Assembly: GCA_007859835.1 (NCBI GenBank)
Contig: SJPJ01000001.1
Coordinates: 8,123,072-8,160,318, forward strand
Reading direction: 5' to 3'
Length of the DNA stretch: 37,247 nt
DNA from: Novipirellula herctigrandis
Lineage (GTDB): Bacteria > Planctomycetota > Planctomycetia > Pirellulales > Pirellulaceae
Shown: positions 17,262-27,900 of the stretch, piece after piece
Layout of the letters: each line of letters begins with the position of its first letter
How positions within the stretch are numbered: the first letter of the stretch is position 1
Notes under the pieces: model-generated
Told to the model about the DNA's origin: nothing
What the model saw: only the letters and a program-made list of their open reading frames with translations
Databases searched by the model: none
Position numbers and translations under genes: made by a program

Positions 17262-19064
17262 ATGAAATCGCTAACACCGCTAATCGCCCTAATTGTATTA
17301 TTGCCACAGACACTCGCGACTGCTGAGTGTGACAAACCCAATATCCGTGACAAACCCAATATCATCGTGTTCTACACCGACGATCATGGACACGCGGATC
17401 TTTCCTGCCAAGGCGTGTTGAAAGATATCAAAACGCCCAACGTTGATGCGTTGGCCCGACGCGGCGTGTTGGCTCGGCATGGTTATAGTACAGCTCCGCA
17501 ATGCGTTCCTTCCCGGGCCGGATTATTGGTAGGCAAATTTCAGTCGCGGTTTGGTGTCGAGGCTAACGGATATCCGCTTGACGGTTTCGATCGTGAACAA
17601 ACGATTGCCGAACGGCTTCAGCAGGCCGGATACGTCACGGCGCAATTCGGAAAGTGGCATCTCGGACCGGGCCCTGCAATCACCCAACACGGTTTCAAGC
17701 ATGTCTTTAACCAAAATGCCCAGCGACCATTTTCCGCCAACATCACGCTCGGCGCCGAAGACCGCGAGATGTCAAACCTCAAACCCGAGCGATATCACGT
17801 CGACGGATGCAGCGAAGCCGCAGCATCTATAATCGAGCGTTACAAAGATGCCCCATTCTTTTTGTACGTGGCCTATCGAGCACCGCATGTTCCCTTAGAC
17901 GCACCGAGAAAATATCTTGACCGTTTCCCAGGCAAAATGCCCGAGCGGCGTCGGCAAGCACTGGCGATGTTGTCGGCTGTGGATGACGGAGTTGGCTTGA
18001 TTACGAAGACGCTCGCCGAACACGCGTTGACCGAACAGACATTGATTTTCTTTATTGGCGATAACGGTGCACCACTAAAGATTCACAAAGCAGACGCGCC
18101 CGGGGGCGGTCCGGGGTGGGATGGATCTTTAAACGATCCGCTCAACGGCGAAAAAGGGATGCTAGCCGAAGGTGGAATGCATGTTCCGTTCGTTGTCTGT
18201 TGGCCAGGGACGATCCCAGCCGGACAGATCTACGATCACCCCATTAGTGCATTGGACGTTGCCGCTACGGCGATAGCGATCGCCAACCATGACACACCCG
18301 CAAACGAGTTGGACGGCGTCAACTTGATTCCCTATCTGACAGGCCAAAATGATGCTGCTCCGCATGACACATTGATGTGGCGTTGGACAGCGCAGTCAGC
18401 GATCCGTGAAGGAAAATGGAAGCTGCTGCTTGCGGGTGACCGCGAATACCTGTACGACCTCGACGCTGACTTGGAAGAGAAACATAACGTTGCGTTTGAG
18501 TATCCAGAACTCGTGACTCGGCTACGTGAGCGGTTGACTTCCTGGGCCGCTACCCTTGAGCCTTTTGCGCTGTCCAACACTCCGAATGCCTACAACGCTT
18601 TCTATGACTTTTACATGGATGGCAAGCCTGTGGAACCGCGTGCGGGGTCGCCAAGGAGATCTCCGGCAAGACCAGAGCTTCAAGGTTGGATTTCGCGCAA
18701 CAGCGAATTGACTGTCGAAGACGGTTCGCTGTGTATGAGTAGTAAGAGCAGTGCTACGGCGCCATTTTTCGTTTACAACGGACTTCAGTTACCCGGTCCA
18801 GTGACAGCCACGATCCAGTTGACGTCAAGCAACCGTGGCGAGGCTGCAATTTCATGGCGAACATCGACTCAGAAAGATTTCTTGCCTGAATGCAAGGCAG
18901 TATCCGAAATCACGACTGCCGACCAATGGGCCACTCACACCATTGAGTTGCCCGTGCAAGGCAAGCTGATTCACTTGAGATTCATCGTTCCTTCGGGAAC
19001 AACCACCATTCGTGAATTCAAACTCGAATCGCCATCGGGAAAAGCGGTCGTACTGTGGAAATAA
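17262..19064 (+). CDS. Secreted sulfatase, galactosamine-sulfatase-like (family S1), with C-terminal beta domain
   Basis: 600 residues. The signal peptide covers ~1-21 (TLATA). Metal-binding DDHGHAD, the active-site signature C81-V-P-S-R, GKWHLG, and the IGDNGAP metal motif are intact. It differs clearly from the upstream sulfatase (different subfamily), so the two probably act on different sulfate positions of the same glycan. Residues ~475-600 (LQGWISRNSELTVEDG to the end) are an added beta-rich domain not needed for catalysis, possibly for substrate binding. An 18-bp duplication near the N-terminus gives a DKPNIRDKPNI repeat just after the signal peptide. It is the last gene of the likely three-gene operon; no terminator hairpin is evident. 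Confidence 0.9.
   Translation: MKSLTPLIALIVLLPQTLATAECDKPNIRDKPNIIVFYTDDHGHADLSCQGVLKDIKTPNVDALARRGVLARHGYSTAPQCVPSRAGLLVGKFQSRFGVEANGYPLDGFDREQTIAERLQQAGYVTAQFGKWHLGPGPAITQHGFKHVFNQNAQRPFSANITLGAEDREMSNLKPERYHVDGCSEAAASIIERYKDAPFFLYVAYRAPHVPLDAPRKYLDRFPGKMPERRRQALAMLSAVDDGVGLITKTLAEHALTEQTLIFFIGDNGAPLKIHKADAPGGGPGWDGSLNDPLNGEKGMLAEGGMHVPFVVCWPGTIPAGQIYDHPISALDVAATAIAIANHDTPANELDGVNLIPYLTGQNDAAPHDTLMWRWTAQSAIREGKWKLLLAGDREYLYDLDADLEEKHNVAFEYPELVTRLRERLTSWAATLEPFALSNTPNAYNAFYDFYMDGKPVEPRAGSPRRSPARPELQGWISRNSELTVEDGSLCMSSKSSATAPFFVYNGLQLPGPVTATIQLTSSNRGEAAISWRTSTQKDFLPECKAVSEITTADQWATHTIELPVQGKLIHLRFIVPSGTTTIREFKLESPSGKAVVLWK
17329..17364 (+). repeat. In-frame 18-bp tandem duplication
   Basis: GTGACAAACCCAATATCC is followed directly by GTGACAAACCCAATATCA, adding six residues (DKPNIR) at the start of the mature sulfatase. 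Confidence 0.9.
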
Positions 19065-19163
19065 ATGAGTTGACCGCCAACGGTAGACAACCATCCCATA
19101 TTTCATCTCGCCATTTCAACTACTTCGGTCCGAGACATCGGTGATAAGCTCGATGTTCGTGTC

Positions 19164-19195
19164 GGCCGTTTGGGCGTTTGGCCGTTTGGGCGTTT
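19164..19195. repeat. Two tandem 16-bp repeats
   Basis: GGCCGTTTGGGCGTTT occurs twice in a row in the gap between two convergent genes. It resembles the 16-bp tandem at 34419-34450. Confidence 0.9.
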
Positions 19196-19260
19196 ACAGT
19201 TCGGAGTACGCACATGCCAGCCCGATGTAGGAAGCCTCAATGCATCGATGAGTAACCAGC

Positions 19261-21753
19261 TTACTTAGCGAGTTGGTGTCGCGATTGGGCATCGTCCGAA
19301 TCGGCGATGCAATTTTCGTCGCCCTTGAAACTGGTGCGAGCATGAATTTTCTGGGCTGAGCGACACAGTGAAATGAGTTGCCCGACCATGGTGAACAGCG
19401 AAAAGAGATCTTTGTCTTCGGTTGCCGCATGACGAATTCCTGATGCCAAATCTTCGATCTCGGGAATGCCTCCGGCGGCCGCAGTCGCCTCCAATCTTGA
19501 TGCAATCGCTTTGATACTAATGCAATCTTGTTCGTCGACTGCATCGGCAAGACGCTCGATTTGCAATCCAAGCTGTAGGGCCACTTGTCGTGACTGCACT
19601 GGCAAATCAACACTTTTGTGCGTTCGCACGCTTGCAATGAATCGTTCGACGAGTTCAGGGTCAAATTGCGTGCCCGCACAACGTCTGAGTTCTTTGAATG
19701 CGTCCTCGATTGGCCGGCCCTTGCGATAGACTCGATCGGAAACCATCGCATCATACGCATCCGCAATCGTCACGATTCTTGCACCAATGGGGATATCGTG
19801 TTTCGACGGCAGTTTTGAGTTGCCATCGGACTCAAAGGTGGCGTGGTGGTACTTAACAATGTCAACAAGTTCGGGATGTGAGAACGAAGCTTCGACAATC
19901 TCGACTCCGATACGATCATGCAGTTCCATCATCTCCCATTCTTCGGGAGTCAATGGTCCCGGTTTTAGCAAAATCGCATCCGGCACACCGATTTTTCCAA
20001 TATCATGAAGAAGTGCAGCGACCTCCAAGACATAGGTTTCTTTGACGGAGAGTAAGCCCGAGGCAGTCGCTACGCACAATTCAGCAACCCGGGTGCAGTG
20101 TGTTGCTGTTGAGGCATCACGATAGGCAAGCGCCGACATTAACGATGCGACCGCGGGATACGGAATTGACGGACTATTGGAAAGACAAAGTCCGCTGTTA
20201 TCCATTTCGCGTTCGTTAGGCGACTCAGCATCGTTGCTATTAGCGATTTCCTCCCAACGAACGACTTTATTTCGTCCGCCTCGCTTTGCAGCATACAGAG
20301 CCTTGTCAGCTTGTTCGAGAAGTTCTTGTGGATCCGAAGCACCAAACGTGGCTGACGACATGCCGATACTTACGGTCGTTATAAACTTCTCGAATTCTAG
20401 CTGCTCAATTGTCGATCGAATTCGCTGAGCGACCACGGACGCTTGATTAGCATCGGTGTGCGGAAGGATGACACAAAACTCCTCGCCACCGTAGCGGCAG
20501 ACCACATCGGAATCACGTCCGTTCTCTTCAATAGCGGTTGCGATACACCGTAGAACCACATCACCAACGCTATGCCCGTGGTTGTCATTAACCATTTTGA
20601 AATGGTCGACGTCAACCATAAAGCAACTAAGTGGCTGTTGATGACGCTGCGAAGCCTTAAACTCTTTGTCAAAAATCTCAAAGAATGTTCGCCGGTTTAG
20701 ACAGCCCGTTAGCGGGTCGCGCGTTGCCAGATGGTTCAGTTCTTCATTGCGAAGTTTCAATTCGTCACGCGATAATTGAAGTTCGGAGAGCATCTTACTC
20801 AACTCTTTACGCTTCTCTTCCATCGGCGTAATGTCATCAAAACTCGCAATCGTACCACGGCGCTGTCCATCATTTCCTAGAATCGGCGACGCGTTCACGA
20901 GATAGGTACGGTGCTCGTGTTCAAAACTTAAACCCAATCGAACGGTCTTGGCTGAGTCATCATCGGAATGCCATCTCAAAGTCACCTCATCGTCATCGTC
21001 ACTTTCCCAAGGAAGTTGGTCGATATTTTTACCTAAGAGCTCCTCTTCACTTTTGCCTATATGCTTTTTGAATTTGTCATTCGCAAGCACGATGCGTTGC
21101 TCATTGTCAAGGACAACCACTCCTTCGGAAAAAGTATCGAGGGTTGCGCGAACATGCATTGGAACCGACTTACTCGGGTCAAGGTATCTGAACGCACGCG
21201 CCAAATACAGTCGAAAGACAACTCCATTAACAACTAAAGTGAACAGTCCAACCACGACCAACGGATATTGCATCAATCTTGCGAACAGCCCTTGATCGGT
21301 ATTGAAGCTAAGCTCAACGGTGCCCCATTCTCGTTTACCAGCCGCGATGGGAACACAGATATTGTTAGGGTTTGAGTTAGCACCCGGCTCAAGTTGCCAA
21401 TGTCGCTCATGATCACCGATCTGATGAAGAATCGTCCCGTTTTTTCGACGGATACAGGCCGAGAGGACGTCAGGATGGCGATCGAGAATCGAACTGAGAT
21501 TCTTTTTGATGATCTCATCTTCGTGATTCAGCGCGAGCAAAGAAGATGTTATCGCAAGCGATTCGGTGAGTACTGCTTTACGCTGCAATTCCGCCCGATT
21601 CGGATCGGGAATGACCCCCAAAAGATGCACAAGCGAGAGCGTGAATCCAGACAGAAGCACGAGTTTCCCAGCCATTCGGCTGGCAACGGAAATCGGCTTT
21701 AGTTTGGATTTAAACATTTTTCCAACGTCGGAGATCAAATCACCACCGTGCAT
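19261..21753 (-). CDS. Membrane PAS-GGDEF-HD-GYP protein (cyclic-di-GMP metabolism)
   Basis: 830 residues. Membrane segments lie at ~29-47 and ~165-188, flanking an extracytoplasmic sensor region. A PAS domain follows (~205-315), then a short coiled coil and GGDEF (~345-505) with catalytic GGEEF at 422-426. The product-inhibition site RDSD sits exactly five residues before it, so cyclase activity is likely. The HD domain (~530-720) keeps His583-Asp584 in LLHDIGKIGVPD, but the HHExxDGxGYP motif is altered: HH636-637 is followed by Ala638 for Glu, two extra residues, and KLP for GYP. The last ~100 residues resemble an Hpt bundle but lack a clear phosphoacceptor. An alternative start is Met13 (21717). 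It lies directly downstream of the giant PilZ-tailed gene on the same strand. Confidence 0.88.
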   Translation of the reverse strand: MHGGDLISDVGKMFKSKLKPISVASRMAGKLVLLSGFTLSLVHLLGVIPDPNRAELQRKAVLTESLAITSSLLALNHEDEIIKKNLSSILDRHPDVLSACIRRKNGTILHQIGDHERHWQLEPGANSNPNNICVPIAAGKREWGTVELSFNTDQGLFARLMQYPLVVVGLFTLVVNGVVFRLYLARAFRYLDPSKSVPMHVRATLDTFSEGVVVLDNEQRIVLANDKFKKHIGKSEEELLGKNIDQLPWESDDDDEVTLRWHSDDDSAKTVRLGLSFEHEHRTYLVNASPILGNDGQRRGTIASFDDITPMEEKRKELSKMLSELQLSRDELKLRNEELNHLATRDPLTGCLNRRTFFEIFDKEFKASQRHQQPLSCFMVDVDHFKMVNDNHGHSVGDVVLRCIATAIEENGRDSDVVCRYGGEEFCVILPHTDANQASVVAQRIRSTIEQLEFEKFITTVSIGMSSATFGASDPQELLEQADKALYAAKRGGRNKVVRWEEIANSNDAESPNEREMDNSGLCLSNSPSIPYPAVASLMSALAYRDASTATHCTRVAELCVATASGLLSVKETYVLEVAALLHDIGKIGVPDAILLKPGPLTPEEWEMMELHDRIGVEIVEASFSHPELVDIVKYHHATFESDGNSKLPSKHDIPIGARIVTIADAYDAMVSDRVYRKGRPIEDAFKELRRCAGTQFDPELVERFIASVRTHKSVDLPVQSRQVALQLGLQIERLADAVDEQDCISIKAIASRLEATAAAGGIPEIEDLASGIRHAATEDKDLFSLFTMVGQLISLCRSAQKIHARTSFKGDENCIADSDDAQSRHQLAK

Positions 21754-21970
21754 CGCGCACTAGGTGAAGAATCTGGAAATGGCGGCCATCCGATTCACTG
21801 CATCGAAAGGGGCGACAACGCACTACTGCTGCGCAAAAAGGATAGGTTACGGATAGCTTGCCTGGATGTAATATTTTTCGAGCTTCGGGTGATTGGGAAA
21901 GCAATCGATAGGCGGATCGTAACGATTAACGGATGTGCAGAACGAATAAATGCCACGAGACGTCTCCGAT
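21754..21970. other. Gap between giant gene and GGDEF gene
   Basis: 217 bases without a gene. No terminator hairpin with a T-run is evident on the minus strand after the giant gene, so co-transcription with the GGDEF gene is possible. Confidence 0.5.
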
Positions 21971-24900
21971 TTAGCTCCAATCCGCGACGACACTGACTCC
22001 GACGTGATATTTTTCGCCCTCGGGTGAACAATGCCTAACACTACCAAGTACGTCCAATGCTTGACCTTGGGGAGTCGTCAGTTGCAGACGAACATGGCTT
22101 GCCGCAATCGGTTTTGTGCAAACGATCCCTATGCCGTCTTTTGATATATCTCGCGTTACCGCTTCGAGTTGAGTCCCCGTGGGGCACAGATGGTCGTCGA
22201 GCAAAAGAGCCGAAACCGAAACCTGGACCTCATCGAGGATATCAGCGAGCGATTTGTCGTGACGTTGTTTGCCCCGTTTTTCGGACCGCTTCGCGACCGC
22301 GTCCGCATCGAGCACAGGTACGGGATCAATAACGGCCCATGCCGGCAAAGAGGTGGACAGCATGGTTGCAAAATAACTGGCGCGTGCTGCCCATAGGACA
22401 AACCCGACGGAAAACGCTCCGGAGGTCACCACGGCCGTACCCGCAACCAACTCAAATGATGTCTCTTGATTTTGGATGTCATCAATGACAGAATTCAAGT
22501 GATCAAACAAGGATCCGGTATCAAACTCAAAAAAAGCTGACAAATAGCGTGAATTTCGGTGGCTTTTGTCCGCTCCGCTGATTTCTAAATACGAGTGATG
22601 TCGCCCAACACGCCCGCTTGCAAATTCTCGTTCGGATTCAGAGTCAACCACCGGCACGTCCACATCCGCTACAACGATCGCCGCGGTTGCTGGCTCTGGT
22701 TGATGCATTTGTTTCCCCTGGCTTGGCGTTGCCGCTTCGACGGGAATGATTACACTTGCCACACTATCGACGAGTGTTGGCTCAGCTTGTTCGTCTTGAT
22801 CATCCTCTTCGGTTTCTTCTTCGACGGGGTCCGGAATCTCCGGCTCTGGTTCCGCAATGGGGCCTCCTACGACATCGTTGACAGTGATGGTGACCGTGGT
22901 TGCTGTCGAAATGTCGGTACCGTCACTGACCGTATACACAAAGCTATCCGTTCCCGCGAATCCGATTGCAGGTGTATATGTAAACGAACCGTCGGCAGCC
23001 AACGTGAAGGCGCCGTTCGAGGGCCCCGTCACCAGGATCACGCTCAGGCTGCCGCTATCGACGTCGGAGTCATTAGCCAGAATCCCCGGCGCACTCACGT
23101 TGAGTGACGAATCGTTATCGACATTAAAGTTGTCTGCGTTTGCAATCGCTGCATCATTCACTGCGGTGACGAATATATTAAACGTGCCAGCCACTGGCAA
23201 AGCACCGTCTTCGCCACCATCGGCCAATGAGAAACTGAATGCGTCGCTCGTCGTCTCGCTGCCGCTGTGCGTGTAAGTCACATCTCCGGCGTCGATGTCC
23301 GCTTGCGTGAACGTGTCGGCGAGTCCGAGTGCTCCGAATCCGGCCAAGTGAATCGTACCGTTGTTGGTCATAGCGGTGATCGTGTAGGTCAGCTCACTGG
23401 CACCGTCATCAACGTCATTCCAATGGAGCATCGTGTTGTTGATTACGTTCCCCGTCGAGCCTTCGAGGACGGACGCGCCGTTATTGGCAACGAACGTCGG
23501 CGAATCGTTGACCGGTGTGATGCTAAGTTGAATCGATTGCACGAGCGTATCGACACCGCCACCGGCTGTGCCACCGTTGTCGATTACTCGCCACGAAAAT
23601 ACCGACGGTCCGCCCGACGCCTCTGCGGCAGGTTTGAACTGCATCCCCTGCAATTGCGTCAGCGTGTAAGTCGTGGCTGTGACTTTGGTTAATCCGTCGG
23701 CCAAGTAGACGTCGCCCAAAACAGGACTGGGAATCGCTGTGACTTGATAGGTCAGCGTCTGGGAAGTTTCGTCGGTGCCACCGCCAAAATCATAAGTCAC
23801 GCCACCAAGCCCCAGTGAAGTGAATCCGGAGTCTTCGATCACCGTCAAATCATTCACGGAACCGGCGGTTAGAACCGGAGCGTCGTTAATCGCAGTGGCG
23901 GTAAAGTTCTTGACTCCTACAACCGGCGCCGCTTCGCCATCGTCAACCGTGGTGGCGATCGTAAAGTCGGTGGCATAATCACCGGTAGGTGTAAAAGTCA
24001 CTCCGGACAATAACGTATTGACATCCGAAATGGCGCCAATTGCCGTCCACACACCGGCGACAAACGTCGACGTGACTGCCCCCGATGTTCCTGTGCTGAG
24101 CGTACCCGCACCGATATCCGAAAGCGTCAACGTGACCGTGACATTGGCATCATCCACATCACTGACGACGATGTCGCTCAGGTTCAAAGCGATTTCTTCG
24201 GTGTAGATTTCCGCCGCGTTTAGATTCGTCGTTTGCGGAGCGTCGTTACTTCCCGTGATTGTGATCGAGACCGTGGCGGTGTCCGTGCCTCCGTTACCGT
24301 CATCAATTTGGTATGTGAAGGTGTCGTTCGCGGTTTGCCCAGTCGTTAGGAAGTCGAACGCGCCATTCGGATCGTAAAGGAAGGCGCCATCGGCGCCGAC
24401 CGTCACATTGGCTCCTGAGGCGATCGTCAACAGCGACCCGACATTTGCTCCGTTGCCGTTGACTTGCGTCACCGTCAATGTGTCACCATCGCTATCGACA
24501 TCGTTAGCAACAATGCCATCGATCGCGGCGATATTGATAAAGGTATCTTGATCGGTCACGTATCCAGTCCACTGTGGTCCGGCGGCGCCGGATCCACCGT
24601 CAACCAAAGTGCCGTGATTGGCATTGATAGTCAGGTCGGCGGCGGTCGATCCCGTGCCGTCCTCGAACGTCCAGTAACCTGCGAGGTCCGCTTCAGCACC
24701 GGTCAAGTTGACATCCAAATTGGCTTGAATTTCGGCTTCGCTTCGGGCGACCTCCCAAATCCGCACGTCATCAATCTGGCCATCGAAGAACTTGTCAGCA
24801 GGATTATTCGACCGCCCGCCAATACGCAATTCGTCCTGCGTCGCATGCGAATCGCCGATCGCTCCCGATCCGTTGTAGGTATCGATCAGCGTGCCGTTCA

Positions 24901-27900
24901 CGTAAGTGGAAACCGTTCCGTTATCATAACTCACTGCGATATGAGTCCACTGGTCGTTTGCAACGGTGTATCCGGTATCGTGCCACGTCCAACCGGGATC
25001 CGTGTTGGCAAACGCCCAGTAGATTCGATTGTCCGAGAAGAGCGCGACTTCGTATTCGCCTTCCTTGTTGAGGATCATGCGATTGACGTTTGTCGAAGCA
25101 TCGGGATTAATCCACGCTTCGAGTGTCATGGTATTAGACATTGTCAAGCTTGCGCCGTTGGCGATCGCGACATAGTCATCGATTCCATCAAAATCGAGAC
25201 CTCGGTTATCGTTGACGGCCAGCGGCGCGTCGGCTGTTTCCGAAACATTGACGGTCCGCGAAATCACATTGCTGGCGGCACCATCGCCATCGGTTAGCAC
25301 GAACTCGACCGTACGACTAGCGGTTCCCGGGTCATCCGACACATTACCAAAAGTGATGTTTCGCATTAACGCGCGGGTCGAAATCACATTGGCGTTCGCA
25401 TTCAAGCTAAACACTAACGGATCGGATCCATGCCCGCCACTAAACGTCGCGATCGTGACGCCTTGATACAGGATGGCGTTGTGGTCGACGCCAATCTCGC
25501 CGGGACCAATGCCTTGGTGGAAAACGCTGAGTCGATCGTTCGCATTTGCACCGGAGGTGATATCCACTCGCAGCAAACCGAAAGCGAAGTCGGGGGAGTC
25601 TGCGTCGAGAACGGTAAAGGTTGAGTCGATCAGCGACGGCGGCGCGTTCTCGACATAGTTTGCATCTGCACCGGAAGCTCCCAGCGTTGGTCCCTGATTC
25701 GTTCCTACGCCGCGAACGACCAGCGTCAACGCATCGATATTTTCGAGAACATGATCCAATCCGACGTCATCGCCGTCAAACACGATCGCTGCGGTCGCAA
25801 CGGCCGTTCCTGATCCCCATGTTGTCGCGGTGAACGCCAGTTCCACTGCGTCATGTTCCGTCACGGGAAGGTTGTTTGAACCGAACGCGTCGGGTGCATC
25901 GACAGAAACCAAGATCGCTCCCGTTGCGACCGAAACGCTGCCGAGAGTTTGTCCTTCGTCGATCAACTGCAAACCATTAATGCCAACGTCGATCCCCAGA
26001 TTATCACCTTCGATTAACTTGACGGAGGTAGCCATGCTGGTGTCGTACCAGGAGATGTCGTTTTGGTCGGCCGCACCACTTTGTGCGAACAAGAAGTCGC
26101 CGCCGGATAAAGCCGTATCACCCACGTTAACCGCGTTTTCGACCAACGTGATGCCGGTCAATCCGCCTGCCGACGGATCATTCATCACGTGGTGAAAATA
26201 GCCGCTGGAGTAGTCGTTTGTGAATTCGGTTCGGAAAACGTAAACGTCACCGCCGCTAATGGCAATCGAGTTGGACCATCCAACCGGCGCACCCGCTGCG
26301 GCGTTACTGAAGCTTTCGTTATCGAGCGTGACAAAAATGACATCGCCCTTTTGCAGATCAAGGCTGCCGCCAGTGATACCGGCGCCGGTAATCGTGATGT
26401 CGTTGGCGACATAGTGCATGCCGCTCATTTCGACATCGGTATCGGTAGCAAACGCGTCGAAATCGGTAATCGACAAGAAAGTTCCGTCAGTCGTATCTAC
26501 GCCGAATGACATGTTTGGATCGCCAAAGCCGATGACTTGACCTTCGGACCAATTTGTTAATCCAGGAGTCCCGCTGGTTGGACCTCCACCGCTGCCACCC
26601 GTTGGTCCGACGTCTCCGGAAGTCGAATACCAGAAGAAGATCTCCGTCGGTTCGACTTCAACCGAAACCGTTTCGGTAGCCGTACTGAATGCACTGGTAC
26701 CGCCGCCAGCACCGGTATTGACGCCAGTGTTGCCGGTGACGCTGCCATCGGTTGTATCCCATGCGCGGAAATCAAATGTCGCACTGCCGACGTAATCGAC
26801 GCCGGGCACAAATCGAATCCGATCGTTTGCTGTATCGGAAAGTACAACCGAGTTTCCGCTGGTGACGGCACCGAACGCGGTCCAGGTGCTTCCGCCATCG
26901 GTCGAATACTGCCACGTTCCATTGGTATCGTCGACCGACGTAACGGCAATCCCTTCAATCGCTCCGCTGTCGACATCCGTGATTCGATCGCCACCGGCGC
27001 TTGCAATGATCGTTGAGACCAAGGAACCGTTCGGGTCGGTGTTGTTCTTCTGAACGTTGGGCAAATCCATCAGCCCCGTGTTGTCCAGCACCGGCGCGTC
27101 GTTAACGGCAGTGACGTCGACGGTGGCGTCAATCGTGCTGCCGCCAAGTCCCGTGTCATTACTGGCCGTAGAGCTTTGGATTGTAAAATATCCGTTGCCG
27201 TTGAAGTCCGCTGATGGCGTGAATTTCAATCCGGCGCTGCCCTCGGCAACGGTGATGAACGATCCGTTCGTAATCTCAGTCAGGCCGTCGTTCTTGTAAA
27301 GCGTTCCGTCGGAGATACCGGTGATTTTGAAGTGAGTCACTTCGGTACCGTCCGCGGCATTTCGCGAGATCACCAGTCCGGTAGTCGACTGCGTGTCTTC
27401 ACTGGTCGTAGTGTTTGTCACTGACGGAGTATCTGCGACAGGATTGACAACCAGACTGGCTGTATCGGTTACAGTCGAGAATGCCGTTGTGCCACCTTGT
27501 GCGGTCACGGTGTATTGGATTTGCAGATCATCAACGTAAAAATAATGTCCAATGCCGCCATCATTTGTGACCAGAAACCGGACCTGCGTATCCGCAGCGG
27601 CGAAGGCGGTAATATCAAATGATTCAAATTGAGCAGTGTTGATATCAGAATCAACCTTGTATGACTGCAAAGTATGCCAGCTTGCACCGTTGTAAACTTC
27701 CAGCAAAAGATCGGCCGTGCCGAACGCATCTCGCTGTTCGTACCAGAAACTCAGCGTGGCGGTACTTGTGCCGTCGAGGTTCGCCTCGCGGCTAACGCCA
27801 CGGCCCAACGTCATTAGGTTGATATCGAGATGACTTCCTGCCACAACGGTAGTAGCCGAAGAGACCTGAATTCGGCCGGATCCCGCACCGTCCAATTCTC

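Noticed and set aside
21847-21970. Minus-strand phrase HPKLEKYYIQASYP just after the giant gene, resembling the end of its PilZ domain (EGEKYHVGVSV)
   Set aside because: Only a few residues match, the flanking sequence does not, and there is no open frame to support a duplicated tail.
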